64,000 nucleotides of DNA from Pyruvatibacter mobilis (GCF_012848855.1 NZ_CP051630.1:1405501-1469500), one strand, 5' to 3'; shown: positions 44,001-53,444, counted from the first letter of the stretch. Notes: generated by a model from the sequence alone, not told the origin. Program-made: numbers and translations.

Positions 44001-44651
44001 GGTGGTGAGCTGGGTCTCCGGATCGAAACTGCGGATGGCTTCCAGCGTGTCGCCGAACAAGTCAAGCCGCACGGGCTCGGCAAAGCCGGGCGGGAAGATA
44101 TCGACGATGCCGCCGCGCACGGCGAACTCGCCCTGTTCGCGCACGGTGCCCGAGCGCAGATAGCCGTCGCGCCCAAGGAAGGCGAGCAGCTTGTCGAGGT
44201 CGATGACATTGCCCTGGGCAGCGCGCCAGCTGGTATCCGCCATGACGCTGCGGGACGGCATGCGCTGGAGGCTGGCATTGACGGTGGCGATGAGAATGGC
44301 CGGACCGGATGTCTCGTCCCGTGCGGCAAGTTCCGCCAGCGCGGCCATGCGCCGGGCCACGACGTCGCTGTTGGGCGACACGCGGTCATAGGGCAGGCAA
44401 TCCCAGCCAGGCAGTTCGATGATGGCGATGTCGGGCGAGAAGAAGCACAGCGCTTCCTTGAGGCGGGCCAGGCGCGGCTCGTCGCGGGCGATGTGGACGA
44501 CAAGACCATTGCGGGCGCGGGCGAGGTCGCCCAGGGCGATGGCATCAAAGCCTTCCGGCACGCCGCCGGTCGCAAGGCGGCCTTCGGCGGAGACAAAGGG
44601 AGTGTCTGCCGCCGCCATCCGGCCCGGCATGCTGGTCTGGCTTTTGCTCAT
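41088..44651 (-). CDS. mfd: Transcription-repair coupling factor Mfd
   Basis: This 1187-residue translocase removes stalled RNA polymerase at DNA lesions and recruits UvrA. The N-terminal UvrB-like region ([26 protein letters not shown]) is followed by the RNA-polymerase-interacting domain ([18 protein letters not shown], about 525-542) and the two RecA-like motor domains with Walker [20 protein letters not shown] and Walker [20 protein letters not shown]. The translocation motif ([17 protein letters not shown]) and the C-terminal UvrA-binding domain ([15 protein letters not shown]) follow. Length is normal. It follows sdhE by 21 bases. Confidence 0.97.
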   Translation of the reverse strand: MSKSQTSMPGRMAAADTPFVSAEGRLATGGVPEGFDAIALGDLARARNGLVVHIARDEPRLARLKEALCFFSPDIAIIELPGWDCLPYDRVSPNSDVVARRMAALAELAARDETSGPAILIATVNASLQRMPSRSVMADTSWRAAQGNVIDLDKLLAFLGRDGYLRSGTVREQGEFAVRGGIVDIFPPGFAEPVRLDLFGDTLEAIRSFDPETQLTTGQLTSVELVPATEIMLDEETIRRFRAGYVQLFGTVTGEDPLYEAVSEGRRHQGMEHWLPLFHEDVATLFDYAGEGTIITLDPLVEEAAGERRELIDDYYAARAEDAEASAAVAKASKKKKTAADFDTPSYRPMPPDSLYLTMDEFAASLRDHPVRALSHFDVPDAPDAMDMGARPGRDFAPERKAENANVFDALRGHINGLAKSGKRAVIAAWSDGSAERMSHVLAEHRIEPVTIVDSWHDALSAPKGTVPLVVLGLETGFETPDLAVIAEQDVLGDRLVRTRKTRRAQNFLSEVSSLSQGDFVVHVDHGIGQFTSLETIEVQGAPHDCLLIVYAGNDKLYLPVENIELLSRYGSDDTEVVLDKLGGGAWQARKAKMKERIREIADQLIAVAAARALKTAEPAVPAAGLYDEFAARFPYEETEDQARAIGDVISDLAESKPMDRLVCGDVGFGKTEVALRAAFAAAMSGRQVALIVPTTLLARQHTRTFQERFAGWPLKVAQLSRMVSAKEAEETRAAMASGDLDIVVGTHALLAKSIKFKDLGLLIVDEEQRFGVAHKERLKQLKADVHVLTLTATPIPRTLQLALTGVRELSIIATPPVDRLAVRTFVTPFDPVVIREALLRERYRGGQSFYVCPRISDLAEAEEFLREYVPEIRSVTAHGQMPPGQLDDIMNAFYDGKYDVLLSTTIVESGLDIPTANTMIVHRADMFGLAQLYQLRGRVGRSKSRAFAYLTVPPNRTLTPNAEKRLKVLQSLDSLGAGFNLASHDMDIRGAGNLLGDEQSGHIREVGYELYQHMLEEAVAQARAGGLDKEEGEWSPQINVGTAVLIPDTYVADLDVRMSLYRRLASLEEHAEIESFAAELIDRFGPLPGEVKHLLEIVEIKRLCRAANVEKIDAGPKGCTIGFRNNEFANPAGLVQFINRARGEAKLRPDHKIVVKHNWPDAEDRLKGTRQVMDELAELARGGSGA

Positions 44652-44672
44652 CTTAAAAGTGTCTTGCGGTAC

Positions 44673-44984
44673 TCAGCCGCCCATGCGCTCGCGCGTGCCC
44701 ACGATATGCGCCTGGAGACGGCGCAGGACCGGCGTCATGTGGGCCTCGGGCACGGGCTTGGTCTGGCAAATCCAGCGATAGACGTCCTGGTCGTTTTCTT
44801 CCATCAGCGCTTCGAGCGCTGCGATGTCGTCCGTGCTGAGGTCATCAATATAGGTATCAACGAACGTGCCGATGATGAGGTCGTTTTCCTTGATGCCCCG
44901 ATGCCACGCGCGGAAGCGCAGACGGCGGCGGCGGGCGCCGTCATCCAGGCTGTCGGACCCGGAAGTCTGTGTGGTGTCTGTCAT
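44673..44984 (-). CDS. sdhE: FAD assembly factor SdhE (succinate dehydrogenase assembly factor 2)
   Basis: This 103-residue protein promotes covalent attachment of FAD to the succinate dehydrogenase flavoprotein. The family motif RGIKENDLIIG (RGxxExD) lies near residues 29-39, followed by the acidic helical bundle DIAALEALMEENDQDVYRWICQTKPVPE. The N-terminus is disordered. It lies directly before mfd on the same strand; mfd, sdhE and recG near each other is a recurring alphaproteobacterial order. Confidence 0.95.
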   Translation of the reverse strand: MTDTTQTSGSDSLDDGARRRRLRFRAWHRGIKENDLIIGTFVDTYIDDLSTDDIAALEALMEENDQDVYRWICQTKPVPEAHMTPVLRRLQAHIVGTRERMGG

Positions 44985-45121
44985 GGCCAGCGATATACCT
45001 TGTGATGGGGATGAAAGTCAGCCCCTAGATAGCTATATCGGCCTCACAAATCTGCCACCTGGCCCGCCTTCCGCAGCCCTGCCTGCCCCCTTCCACAGTC
45101 CCCCGCCACAGGCATCGCGCC

Positions 45122-46003
45122 ATGAGCCCTTTCGAGACCATTCGCAGCCGGAAAGCCCGGCAAACCGCCCTGCTGCCTGACGGGCGGCGGCTGGGCTATG
45201 CGGATACGGGCGATGAAAGCCTGCCGCCGGTGTTCTATTTCCACGGGTTTCCCGGCTCGCGGCTGGAAGCCTCGTTCCTGACCATTCCCGAGGCGCGGCT
45301 GATCGGCGTGGACCGGCCGGGATATGGGCTTTCCACTCCCCTGCGGGGCCGGACCCTGCGGGGGTTCGCGGCGGATATCGCCGCGCTGGCGGATCATCTG
45401 GGGATCGGGTCATTCGGGGTGATGGGCGTGTCCGGCGGCGGGCCCTATGCGGCGATCTGCGCACGGATGCTGCCGGACCGGGTGGCGGCGGCGGCGCTGG
45501 TGTGCCCGCTGGGGCCGCCGGAAGCGCCTGCCATGCGGCGCGGGCGGCTGAAGCTGCTGACAGATCTCGGCCGGCGTCCGGTGTCGCGGGCGGTGCTGTT
45601 CCGGCTTGGGCGGGCGATCATGCTGGATGACCGGCTGGTGCGCCGGGCGCTGGCCTATCGCGCGCGGATGCCGCGGGCGAGCGCGGACCAGGCCCTGATG
45701 CGCGGCGAGATGGGTCAGCTGATGCTGGAAAGCTGGCGAGAGGCGCTCAATACCGGCATTGAGGGCATTTCGGCGGATGCGCGCATTTACGGCACGCCGT
45801 GGGGGTGGCGGCTGGCGGAGCTGCGGGTGCCCTTCTATCTGTGGCACGGGGAAGCGGACATCATCGTGCCGCCGTCGGTGGGCCGCTATTACGCCGAGCG
45901 TGTGCCGGGCATCGAAAGCCATTTCAGCCCCGATGACGGGCATTTCTCAGTCGTGCTAAATCACCGGGATGACATCATCCAGCGGCTCGTCAGCCACCTC
46001 TAG
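45122..46003 (+). CDS. Alpha/beta-fold hydrolase
   Basis: This is a 293-residue hydrolase: PPVFYFHGFPGSRLEASF (oxyanion HGFPG), GVDRPGYGLS, nucleophile elbow GVMGVSGGGPYAAICA (Ser about 102), an acidic residue in WHGEADIIVPPSVG and the catalytic His in PDDGHFSVV. A cap domain occupies about 130-215. The triad is complete; the substrate is unknown (epoxide-hydrolase or esterase-like). Its 3' end overlaps the recG start by 35 bases, so translation of the two is probably coupled. Confidence 0.9.
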   Translation: MSPFETIRSRKARQTALLPDGRRLGYADTGDESLPPVFYFHGFPGSRLEASFLTIPEARLIGVDRPGYGLSTPLRGRTLRGFAADIAALADHLGIGSFGVMGVSGGGPYAAICARMLPDRVAAAALVCPLGPPEAPAMRRGRLKLLTDLGRRPVSRAVLFRLGRAIMLDDRLVRRALAYRARMPRASADQALMRGEMGQLMLESWREALNTGIEGISADARIYGTPWGWRLAELRVPFYLWHGEADIIVPPSVGRYYAERVPGIESHFSPDDGHFSVVLNHRDDIIQRLVSHL

Positions 46004-48125
46004 CCCCCGCGTCCCCCCAAGCCCCCGCGTCCCCAAGGGCCGGCCTGAAAACCTGTTTCCGCTGTTCGCGGAGGCGGTGAAGCTGCCGGGCATCGGGCCG
46101 CGGCTGCAGAAACTGCTGGAAAAGCTGACCGGCCCCAAAGTCATCGACCTTTTGTGGCATCTGCCTTCCGGACTGATCGACCGGCGGCACCGGCCCCATA
46201 TCATCGACGCACGGGCCGGACAGGTGGCAACGCTGGACGTGACCGTGGGGCCGCACAAGCCGACGCCACGGGGCAGCCGGGCGCCCTACCGCATTCCGTG
46301 CACGGACGAGACCGGGGAGATCACCCTCACCTTCTTCCATGCGCGGGAGGACTATCTCCGCCGCACGCTGCCGGAGGGCGAGCGGCGGATCATTTCAGGC
46401 GAGGTGGAGATCTATAACGGGCTGGCGCAGATGTCCCACCCGGACCACATCCTGACCCCTGATGAAGCGCAGGACCTGCCCCCCTATGAGCCCGTCTATC
46501 CGCTGACGGCGGGACTGTCCGGCAAGGTGCTGGCCAAGGCGATCCAGGCGGCGCTGGAGCGGGTGCCGGAATTGCCGGAATGGATGGACGCGGCCTGGGC
46601 ACGGCAGCAGCATTATCCCGCCTGGCATGAGGCGGTGCGCGCGGTGCACCAGCCGGAGGCGCCCGACGCCATTGAGCCGCGCCACCCGGCCCGGGCGCGG
46701 CTGGCCTATGACGAGATGCTGGCAAACCAACTGGCGCTGGCGCTTGTCCGGGCACGGATGAAACGGACACGCGGGCGGCCGCTGACCGGCGACGGGCGGC
46801 TGCGGCGCAAGGTGATGGATCACCTGCCGTTTGAGCTGACCCGCGGGCAGATGCTGGCGGTGGCGGAGATCGAAGCTGATCTCAAGGAGCCCTATCGCAT
46901 GCTGCGGCTGCTGCAAGGGGATGTGGGCTCCGGCAAGACCATGGTGGCGCTGATGGCCATGCTGGTGGCGGTCGAGGCCGGGGCGCAGGCGGCGCTGATG
47001 GCGCCGACGGAAATCCTGGCACGGCAGCACGCCAAGACGCTGGCCCCGCTCTGCGAGGCAGCGGGGGTGCGGCTGGCGGTGCTGACCGGGCGCGACAAGG
47101 GCAAGGCGCGCGAGGCCATCGTGCAGGCGGCGGAAGCCGGGGAGATTGATATTCTGGTCGGCACGCACGCGCTGTTCCAGGGCAGCGTAGCCTTCCGGGA
47201 CCTTGCGGTCGCCGTGGTGGACGAGCAGCACCGCTTCGGGGTGCGCGAGCGGATGGAACTGTCATCCAAGGGCGTGGCCGGTACGGACGTGCTGGTGATG
47301 ACCGCGACCCCCATTCCACGCACGCTGCAGCTCACTGCCTATGGCGACATGGATGTGTCGCGGCTGACGGAGAAGCCGTCGGGCCGCAAGCCTGTCGTCA
47401 CCCGCGCCCTGCCGCTGGAGCGGATGGATGAGGTGATCGCCGGGCTCGCCCGGGCCATCGGCGAGGGACGGCAGGTCTATTGGGTGTGTCCGCTGGTGGA
47501 AGAGTCCGACGTGCTGGACGTTGCCGCCGCCGAGGACCGCTATGCAGGCCTCAAAGCCGCGCTGGGGGCGCGGGTCGGGCTGGTGCATGGGCGGATGAAG
47601 GGGCCGGAGCGCGAAGAGGTGATGGGCGCGTTCCAGGCAGGTGACATCGACATCCTGGTGGCGACGACTGTGATCGAGGTGGGCGTGGATGTGCCCAATG
47701 CGTCGATCATGGTGATCGAGCACGCGGAGCGGTTCGGGCTGGCGCAGCTGCACCAGTTGCGGGGCCGCGTGGGCCGGGGGTCGGCGGCATCAAGCTGCCT
47801 GCTGCTCTACAAGACGCCCCTCGGCGAGGTCGCCAAGAAGCGCATTGCGACCCTGCGGGACACGGAAGACGGCTTCGTGATTGCCGAGGAAGACCTGATC
47901 CTGCGCGGGGCCGGCGAAGTGCTGGGCACGCGGCAATCAGGGCTGCCGCAATTCCGGCTTGCGTCGCTGGAAGCCCATGCGGACCTGATTGCTGCGGCGC
48001 GGGATGATGTGGAGCTGATCCTGCAGCGGGACCCGGAGCTTGAGAGCGAGCGCGGGGCGGCGCTCAGGGTTTTGCTCTATTTATTCGAGCGGGACGAGGC
48101 GATCCGCTTCCTGCGGGCCGGTTAA
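45969..48125 (+). CDS. recG: ATP-dependent DNA helicase RecG
   Basis: This 718-residue helicase remodels stalled replication forks and Holliday junctions. The N-terminal wedge/OB domain (LFAEAVKLPGIGPRLQKLLEKL; EVEIYNGLAQMSHPDHIL) precedes two RecA-like domains: Walker A RLLQGDVGSGKTMVALMAM, the RecG-type DEQH box VAVVDEQHRFGVRERMEL, and [22 protein letters not shown]. The only upstream start in frame is ATG 45969, inside the preceding hydrolase gene. The added N-terminus (SPRVPPSPRVPKG) is encoded by a 15-base direct repeat and is atypical of RecG, so a non-ATG start further in cannot be excluded. Confidence 0.96.
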   Translation: MTSSSGSSATSSPRVPPSPRVPKGRPENLFPLFAEAVKLPGIGPRLQKLLEKLTGPKVIDLLWHLPSGLIDRRHRPHIIDARAGQVATLDVTVGPHKPTPRGSRAPYRIPCTDETGEITLTFFHAREDYLRRTLPEGERRIISGEVEIYNGLAQMSHPDHILTPDEAQDLPPYEPVYPLTAGLSGKVLAKAIQAALERVPELPEWMDAAWARQQHYPAWHEAVRAVHQPEAPDAIEPRHPARARLAYDEMLANQLALALVRARMKRTRGRPLTGDGRLRRKVMDHLPFELTRGQMLAVAEIEADLKEPYRMLRLLQGDVGSGKTMVALMAMLVAVEAGAQAALMAPTEILARQHAKTLAPLCEAAGVRLAVLTGRDKGKAREAIVQAAEAGEIDILVGTHALFQGSVAFRDLAVAVVDEQHRFGVRERMELSSKGVAGTDVLVMTATPIPRTLQLTAYGDMDVSRLTEKPSGRKPVVTRALPLERMDEVIAGLARAIGEGRQVYWVCPLVEESDVLDVAAAEDRYAGLKAALGARVGLVHGRMKGPEREEVMGAFQAGDIDILVATTVIEVGVDVPNASIMVIEHAERFGLAQLHQLRGRVGRGSAASSCLLLYKTPLGEVAKKRIATLRDTEDGFVIAEEDLILRGAGEVLGTRQSGLPQFRLASLEAHADLIAAARDDVELILQRDPELESERGAALRVLLYLFERDEAIRFLRAG

Positions 48126-48201
48126 CCCCACACTTTTTGGTTGTATTTTTCCCGCTTTCTCGTGATGCGGGTTAGGAAAGTGTTTCGTTCTTCTGGCTAA
48201 T

Positions 48202-48217
48202 GTCCCCGGTTGGGGAC
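48202..48217. promoter_or_regulatory. Palindrome upstream of the GGDEF gene
   Basis: GTCCCCGGTTGGGGAC has six-base arms around GGTT and lies 17 bases before the GTG start at 48234, where it could block the ribosome site or bind a repressor. No U-tract follows. Confidence 0.4.
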
Positions 48218-48233
48218 ACGAAACAGGACGGAC

Positions 48234-50156
48234 GTGGTGGATACCGAAAAGGCACGCCTCGACGCTCTACATGCACTGAACGTGCTCGAAACGGCGCAGG
48301 AAGAACGGTTCGACCGTTTGACCCGTATTGCCGCGCGCGCGTTCAATGCCCCCATCGCCCTTGTGTCACTGGTTGACCGAGACCGGCAGTGGTTCAAGTC
48401 GCGTCAGGGACTGGATGTCAGCGAGACGCCGCGCAGCCTTGCTTTCTGCGAGCACGCGGTGCGCAGCCGTGAACTGGTGCTGGTGCCGGACGCGACCAAG
48501 GATGGGCGCTTCGAGGACAACCCGCTGGTGACGGGCGACCCGAACATCCGCTTTTACGCGGGCGCGCCGCTGTTTTCCTCCTGCGGGCGCTATGTGCTCG
48601 GCACGCTGTGCGTGATCGACACCATCCCGCGCCTGGATACGGAGCCTCATCTGCCCATCCTTGAGGACCTGGCGGCAACAGCGTCCCACGAACTGGCAGC
48701 GGGCCATGCCCGTGAGCAGATGGAACACGCCCTATCCGGGCTGGATGACGAACGCAGCCTGCACCGGCTGGTGATCGAGAACATGCCGGCGACGCTGGCG
48801 GTCATCAATACGGACCTCACCTACAAGCTGATCAATCAGAGCTTCTCCCAGTTTTCCCACGGCAAACTTCGCCCCGGCATGCGGATGCGGGACGTTCTGG
48901 GCGAGGAACGCTTTGCGATCATTGAGCCCTACCTCAAGCGTGCCCTTGAGGGGCACACGGTGCATTTCGAGGCCGCGAGCACCGACAAGGACGGCGAGCC
49001 CATAAATTACGAAGTGCGGTATCAGCCAAACTTCGACGCACATGGAAATGTGATCAGCATCACTGCTCTTGGCACCGACGTTACGCGGCGGCGGCGGCTG
49101 GAATCCAGTATCGCCGCGCTGGCGCGAATGCATTTCGGTGCCAATGCCAACCTCGCTGAAAACTCCCAGGATGCACTGGGGCGTGTGGCGAACCTGCTCA
49201 ACATGCGTTTTGCCGGCATCATGCGGCGCTCGCCCACGGGCCAGTTTGAGAGCACTGTGACCCATGCGCCGGACGGTTTCCAGATCGGCGGCATGCCGGT
49301 GGCAAAGCACCTGATGCGGCGGGTAGTCTCCAGCGGGGACTGCGTTGCCATTGAAGACGTCAAGATCGACCCTGACGTCTCCGGCATTACGCCGGGCAAG
49401 TTTCCGATCCGTGCCTTTGCCGGGGCGCCAATCGTCGTCAACAATGAGGTGATCGGCGGTGTGGGCTTTGCCAACACAGCGCCCCACACGGGCAAATTCC
49501 TCGACATCGAGATCGAGGTCGTGCGTCTGGCCGGCAGCATCATCGCCCGCGAAATCGCCCGCACCCAGGCCGATGAGAAAATTGCGAGCCGCGAGCGCGA
49601 GCTGCATGAGCTGGCAACCACGGATCCGCTGACCAACCTGCCGAACCGGCGTGAATTGCTACGGCGCGGGCAATGCGAAGTGGACCGCGCGCGCCGTTAT
49701 GAGACCACATTCTCAATTGCGATCATGGACATCGACTACTTCAAGTCGATTAACGACACCCATGGCCATGCGACCGGCGATCTGACGTTGGTGGAGACGG
49801 CCAACATCCTGAAGAATGCCATCCGCACCGTTGATTGCGTGGGGCGTATCGGCGGTGAGGAATTTGCCCTGCTCCTTCCGGAAACCCCGGCCAACGGCGC
49901 ATATGAAGCCATGGAAAAAGTGCGCCAGGCGATCGAGGCGCACACCTATTTTTCCAAGGATACCGACATCAAGATCAGCGCAAGCTTCGGGGTTGCAACG
50001 CACCAGGACGGCGAAAGCCTGGAAGACCTGATGAGCCGGGCAGATCAGCTTCTCTATCTCGCCAAGCAGAGCGGGCGGAACCAGGTGCGTTCCGACCTGC
50101 ATACGCGCAAGCATCTCACATTGCTGTCGGCCGGCCCGCGCAAGCCGCGCTCCTGA
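48234..50156 (+). CDS. Diguanylate cyclase with GAF-PAS-GAF sensor modules
   Basis: This 640-residue cytosolic protein makes c-di-GMP. An N-terminal GAF (ARLDALHALNVLETAQEERFDRLTRIAARAF ... FYAGAPLFSSCGRYVLGTLCVID, about 5-150) is followed by PAS (ENMPATLAVINTDLTYKLIN...; about 177-290) and a second GAF (FAGIMRRSPTGQFESTVTHAP ... AFAGAPIVVNNEVIGGVGFAN). The cyclase domain (ATTDPLTNLPNRRELL, then RIGGEEFALLLPE) comes last. GGEEF is intact and RTVD five residues before it is a consensus inhibitory I-site. GTG 48234 with AGGACGG is preferred over TTG 48210. No EAL domain. Confidence 0.93.
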   Translation: MVDTEKARLDALHALNVLETAQEERFDRLTRIAARAFNAPIALVSLVDRDRQWFKSRQGLDVSETPRSLAFCEHAVRSRELVLVPDATKDGRFEDNPLVTGDPNIRFYAGAPLFSSCGRYVLGTLCVIDTIPRLDTEPHLPILEDLAATASHELAAGHAREQMEHALSGLDDERSLHRLVIENMPATLAVINTDLTYKLINQSFSQFSHGKLRPGMRMRDVLGEERFAIIEPYLKRALEGHTVHFEAASTDKDGEPINYEVRYQPNFDAHGNVISITALGTDVTRRRRLESSIAALARMHFGANANLAENSQDALGRVANLLNMRFAGIMRRSPTGQFESTVTHAPDGFQIGGMPVAKHLMRRVVSSGDCVAIEDVKIDPDVSGITPGKFPIRAFAGAPIVVNNEVIGGVGFANTAPHTGKFLDIEIEVVRLAGSIIAREIARTQADEKIASRERELHELATTDPLTNLPNRRELLRRGQCEVDRARRYETTFSIAIMDIDYFKSINDTHGHATGDLTLVETANILKNAIRTVDCVGRIGGEEFALLLPETPANGAYEAMEKVRQAIEAHTYFSKDTDIKISASFGVATHQDGESLEDLMSRADQLLYLAKQSGRNQVRSDLHTRKHLTLLSAGPRKPRS

Positions 50157-50165
50157 GGCGGCGCC

Positions 50166-50510
50166 TCAGCCTGCTCGGCGCTGCGCCATGAAGACGGCGA
50201 GCCAGACGGTCGGTGGTGCTGCCTGTGTGTAGGTGACCCGGTGGCGGCAATGGGCCGGAAGGAACAGCCAGTCACCCCGCACAAGCCCGCGCTCCCCTTC
50301 CCCCTCGATCTCCAGCCGCGCGCTGCCTTCCAGCAGGCAGACCCATTCATCCTCTTCCTGGTCGAACCAGCCTGTTTCCGGCGCGGTCTGGCCGGTGGAG
50401 ACGATGCGCTCGATGCGCACGGGGCCGTGCGACAGCAGCGGATCATATTCTTCCTCCGTCAGCGGATGATCCGGCAGACCAGAGAACAGATTGCCGCCTT
50501 GCGTGCTCAC
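50166..50510 (-). CDS. Cupin-domain protein
   Basis: This 114-residue single-domain cupin has the first metal motif approximated by EDEWVCLLEGSARLEIEGE and the second by GDWLFLPAHCRHRVTY. The first motif lacks the usual paired His (DEW instead of HxH), so metal binding may be altered. Length and beta-barrel pattern fit small stand-alone cupins. Its ATG overlaps the DUF502 stop (ATGA), so the two genes are co-translated. Function unknown. Confidence 0.82.
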   Translation of the reverse strand: MSTQGGNLFSGLPDHPLTEEEYDPLLSHGPVRIERIVSTGQTAPETGWFDQEEDEWVCLLEGSARLEIEGEGERGLVRGDWLFLPAHCRHRVTYTQAAPPTVWLAVFMAQRRAG

Positions 50511-51235
50511 CGATTCCGCTCCAGCACCCGTTCAAGCTCCGCCTCGGTATGCACGTGGTACGGCTCGCCGCCATCCTCGGGCCTGTATTCCGGTGCGACC
50601 AGGCCCGCGGAAATGACCATCTTGGCGGCATCCTCCACGGACATCTGAAGGGGGATGACATCGCTGCGCGGGACAAACAGCAAAAAGCCGCTGGTGGGGT
50701 TGGGTGTGGTGGGCAGGAAGACGCTCACCATTTCCTCATCCGCCCGCGCCTGTATCTCGCCCTTGGCGGCGGTGGTGACGAAGGCAATGGAATAGACGCC
50801 ACGGCGCGGATATTCGATCAGCGCCACTTCCCGGAACGAGTTCTGAGACTGGCTCAGGACCGTTTCAAAAATCTGCTTCAGCGCGCCATAGATGTTGCGC
50901 ACCAGCGGCATGCGGCCCACCAGCCGCTCGCCATAGCTGACGAGGGTACGGCCGAACAGGTTGGCGGTGAGTGCCCCCAGCAGGGTGAGCAGCAGCACCG
51001 CAAGCACGACACCGACGCCGGGTATGGTGACATCCAGATATTGTTCCGGCCGGTAGCGCGCCGGGATCATGGGCGTGAACCAGGCATCCACGAAATCAAC
51101 GAACCACATGATGAGCAGCACGGTGATGGTCACCGGGGCGGCCACCACAAGGCCCGTCAGGAAGTAGTTGCGCAGGCGCGACAGAATCCCCAGGCGCGAG
51201 GGGCGGTCAGGGGTTTCCGGCAGGTCGTCGGTCAT
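50507..51235 (-). CDS. DUF502 membrane protein
   Basis: This 242-residue protein has two membrane helices (NYFLTGLVVAAPVTITVLLIMWFVDFVD, about 22-50, and GVGVVLAVLLLTLLGALTANLFG, about 74-96). A conserved cytosolic half follows with PLVRNIYGALKQIFETV, FREVALIEYPRRGVYSIAFVT and VSVFLPTTPNPTSGFLLFVPRSDVIPLQMSVEDAAKMVISAGL, the DUF502 signature. Function unknown; some members affect membrane physiology. ATG 51235 is preferred over an upstream in-frame start because the family begins here. A 4-base overlap joins it to the cupin gene. Confidence 0.9.
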   Translation of the reverse strand: MTDDLPETPDRPSRLGILSRLRNYFLTGLVVAAPVTITVLLIMWFVDFVDAWFTPMIPARYRPEQYLDVTIPGVGVVLAVLLLTLLGALTANLFGRTLVSYGERLVGRMPLVRNIYGALKQIFETVLSQSQNSFREVALIEYPRRGVYSIAFVTTAAKGEIQARADEEMVSVFLPTTPNPTSGFLLFVPRSDVIPLQMSVEDAAKMVISAGLVAPEYRPEDGGEPYHVHTEAELERVLERNR

Positions 51236-51393
51236 GAATGGAAGATCCGGCTGGGGAGTGACGTAGGGGCAGTCTAGCCTGACGGAAGGCGTCTGGTCAT
51301 CAGCCTCTTGGGGGCTAGAATGAACGGGAAAACGCCATTCAAACACGCCCCACGCCCCGCAGAACGGGCGGGCGGCGGACAGAGGAAACACCC

Positions 51394-52425
51394 ATGAAAG
51401 CACCCGCCGGACACCGCATCCGCCTGGACCCGGAAGACGAGTATTGCCACGAGCCGGACGCGGCCAAGAACTATAATGAGAGCATGTATTTCAACGTGTT
51501 CGACCCGGAGCGGAAGGTCGGCGGCTGGTTCCGCGTCGGCAACCGGCCCAATGAAGGCTACGCGGAAATGTCCGTGTGCCTCTACCTGCCGGACGGGCGC
51601 GTGGGCTTCATGTATGCGCGGCCGAAGATCAGCGGCAACACCGAGCTGAATGCGGGCGGGCTGAAGATCGAGGTCGTGGAGCCGTTCAAGAAGCTGCGGG
51701 TGACCTATTCAGGCAAGCTGTGCGTGATGACGGAGCCGAACGAAATGGCCGAGCCGTCGCGCGCCTTCAAGACCAACCCTGTCGTCGATTGCGAGGTGGC
51801 CCTCGACTATGAGGGCGTGTCGCCGATGTTCGGCGGGCAGACGGTGAAAGAAGACGGCAGCGAGCTGGACCTGGACCCGGAGAAGAGCTTTGCCAAGGCT
51901 CACTACGAGCAGCACTGCGCCGCCAGCGGGCACTTCGCCATCGGCGACGAGCGCTTTGAGGTGGACGGCTTCGGCCTGCGCGACAAGAGCTGGGGGCCGC
52001 GCTACTGGCAGGCGATCCACTGGTATCGCTGGCTGCCGATGAATTTCGGGCGTGACTTCGCGATGATGATTTCCATCGTCACCAATGCGGAAGGCCAGAG
52101 CCGGATGGGGGGCATGGTGCTGAAGGACGGCGCCTATGACCTGATCGAGCACGCGGAGATCGACAGCGACTGGGACGACAACTGGTACCAGACCGCAATG
52201 CGCGCGACTGTGCGGACGGAAAGCGGTGCCGCCTACGAGGTGAGCGGCAAGGTGATGTCCCTCATTCCCCTGCGCAACCGGCGGACCACGCCTGAAGGCG
52301 ATGAGCTGCTGACGCGGATCACCGAAGGCATGACCGAGTTCACCTGCGACGGGCAGACGGGCTATGGCCTGTCGGAATATCTCGACCAGATCGTGGACGG
52401 CAAACCTGTGAGCCTCGCATCATGA
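51394..52425 (+). CDS. Lipocalin/AttH-like hypothetical protein (DUF7064-type)
   Basis: This 343-residue soluble protein with alternating beta-strand character has FNVFDPERKVGGWFRVGNRPNEGYAEMSVCLYLPDGRVGFMYARP, DGFGLRDKSWGPRYWQAIHWYRWLPMNFG and RTESGAAYEVSGKVMSLIPLRNRR. This pattern recalls AttH/hydroxyneurosporene-synthase-like beta-barrel proteins that occur beside acyl-CoA metabolism genes in alpha- and actinobacteria. No signal peptide. GAGGAA precedes the ATG and the stop overlaps the kinase-fold gene by four bases. The family assignment is tentative. Confidence 0.7.
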   Translation: MKAPAGHRIRLDPEDEYCHEPDAAKNYNESMYFNVFDPERKVGGWFRVGNRPNEGYAEMSVCLYLPDGRVGFMYARPKISGNTELNAGGLKIEVVEPFKKLRVTYSGKLCVMTEPNEMAEPSRAFKTNPVVDCEVALDYEGVSPMFGGQTVKEDGSELDLDPEKSFAKAHYEQHCAASGHFAIGDERFEVDGFGLRDKSWGPRYWQAIHWYRWLPMNFGRDFAMMISIVTNAEGQSRMGGMVLKDGAYDLIEHAEIDSDWDDNWYQTAMRATVRTESGAAYEVSGKVMSLIPLRNRRTTPEGDELLTRITEGMTEFTCDGQTGYGLSEYLDQIVDGKPVSLAS

Positions 52426-53444
52426 GTGCTGCGGAAAACAACGATCCGAAACACGACATTGCCCTGGCCCTTCGCGAGGCACTGGGGCGGGCGCTCGCCA
52501 ATATCGACCTTGTGCGCAATGTACGGCGGCTGTCGGGCGGTGCGAGCCAGGAGACATGGGCGTTTGACGCGGTGACGGACCATCACGTCCACCCGCTGAT
52601 CCTGCGCCGGGCACCGGGCGGGCACACCAATACCAAGCGCGACACGGCGGTGCCGCTGGCGACCGAAGCGCATCTGATCCAGCTGGCCCAGAAGCAGGGC
52701 GTGCCGGTGCCGCCGGTGACGCTGGTGCTGGACGAGACCGACGGGCTTGGTGACGGCTTCATCATGGAGCGCATCGAGGGCGAGACCATTGCGCGGAAGA
52801 TCCTCCGCGACGAGGCCTATGCGGAGGCGCGGCCGAGGCTTGCTCGGCAATGCGGCGAGATGCTTGCCCGCATCCATGATGTGCCGCTTGATAAATTGCC
52901 GGACCTCCAGCGCTCCCCGGCGCGGGCGGAGATCGACAAGTATCGCGACATCTATAAATCGACCAACCATCCGCATCCGGTGTTCGAGCTGGCCTTCCGC
53001 TACCTGGAAGACAATCTGCCGGCGGACGACCGGCTGACGCTGGTGCATGGGGACTTCCGGAACGGCAACCTGATGGTGGGGCCTGACGGCGTGCGCGCGG
53101 TGCTGGACTGGGAGCTGGCGCATATCGGTGACCCGATGGAGGACCTCGGCTGGATCTGTGTCAATTCATGGCGGTTCGGTGAGATCGACAATCCTGTCGG
53201 CGGCTTCGGCTCGCGGGAGGACATGTTCGCCGGCTATGAAGCCGCCGGCGGGCCGAGCGTGGACCCGGAGCGGGTGAAGTACTGGGAAGTGCTGGGCACG
53301 CTCAAATGGGGGGTGATGTGCCTCATCATGGTGCAGGCCTTCAGCAGCGGCATGGACCGCTCCGTCGAACGCGCGGCCATCGGGCGGCGCGCCTCTGAAA
53401 CCGAGATTGACCTGCTCAATCTCCTCGCCCCGCGCCATATCTGA
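52422..53444 (+). CDS. Phosphotransferase-fold protein (APH family, ACAD10-like)
   Basis: This 340-residue protein has the aminoglycoside-phosphotransferase fold: NVRRLSGGASQETWAFDAV (nucleotide loop), FIMERIEGETI, the catalytic loop LVHGDFRNGNLMVG (HGDxRxGN) and the metal motif VLDWELAHIGDPMEDLGWI. Relatives sit beside acyl-CoA dehydrogenases and phosphorylate hydroxy-acyl-CoA or related substrates in the ACAD10 route, so a role in lipid catabolism rather than antibiotic resistance is likely. ATGA overlap with the gene before; DUF6285 gene follows by 12 bases. Confidence 0.88.
   Translation: MSAAENNDPKHDIALALREALGRALANIDLVRNVRRLSGGASQETWAFDAVTDHHVHPLILRRAPGGHTNTKRDTAVPLATEAHLIQLAQKQGVPVPPVTLVLDETDGLGDGFIMERIEGETIARKILRDEAYAEARPRLARQCGEMLARIHDVPLDKLPDLQRSPARAEIDKYRDIYKSTNHPHPVFELAFRYLEDNLPADDRLTLVHGDFRNGNLMVGPDGVRAVLDWELAHIGDPMEDLGWICVNSWRFGEIDNPVGGFGSREDMFAGYEAAGGPSVDPERVKYWEVLGTLKWGVMCLIMVQAFSSGMDRSVERAAIGRRASETEIDLLNLLAPRHI

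Noticed and set aside
41697-45005. Two long + strand frames (41697-43115 and 43281-45005)
   Set aside because: Antisense of mfd, a complete and well-conserved gene.
52422-53444. Aminoglycoside resistance phosphotransferase
   Set aside because: APH fold, but neighbours (DUF6285, crotonase) match the lipid-catabolic branch rather than resistance genes.
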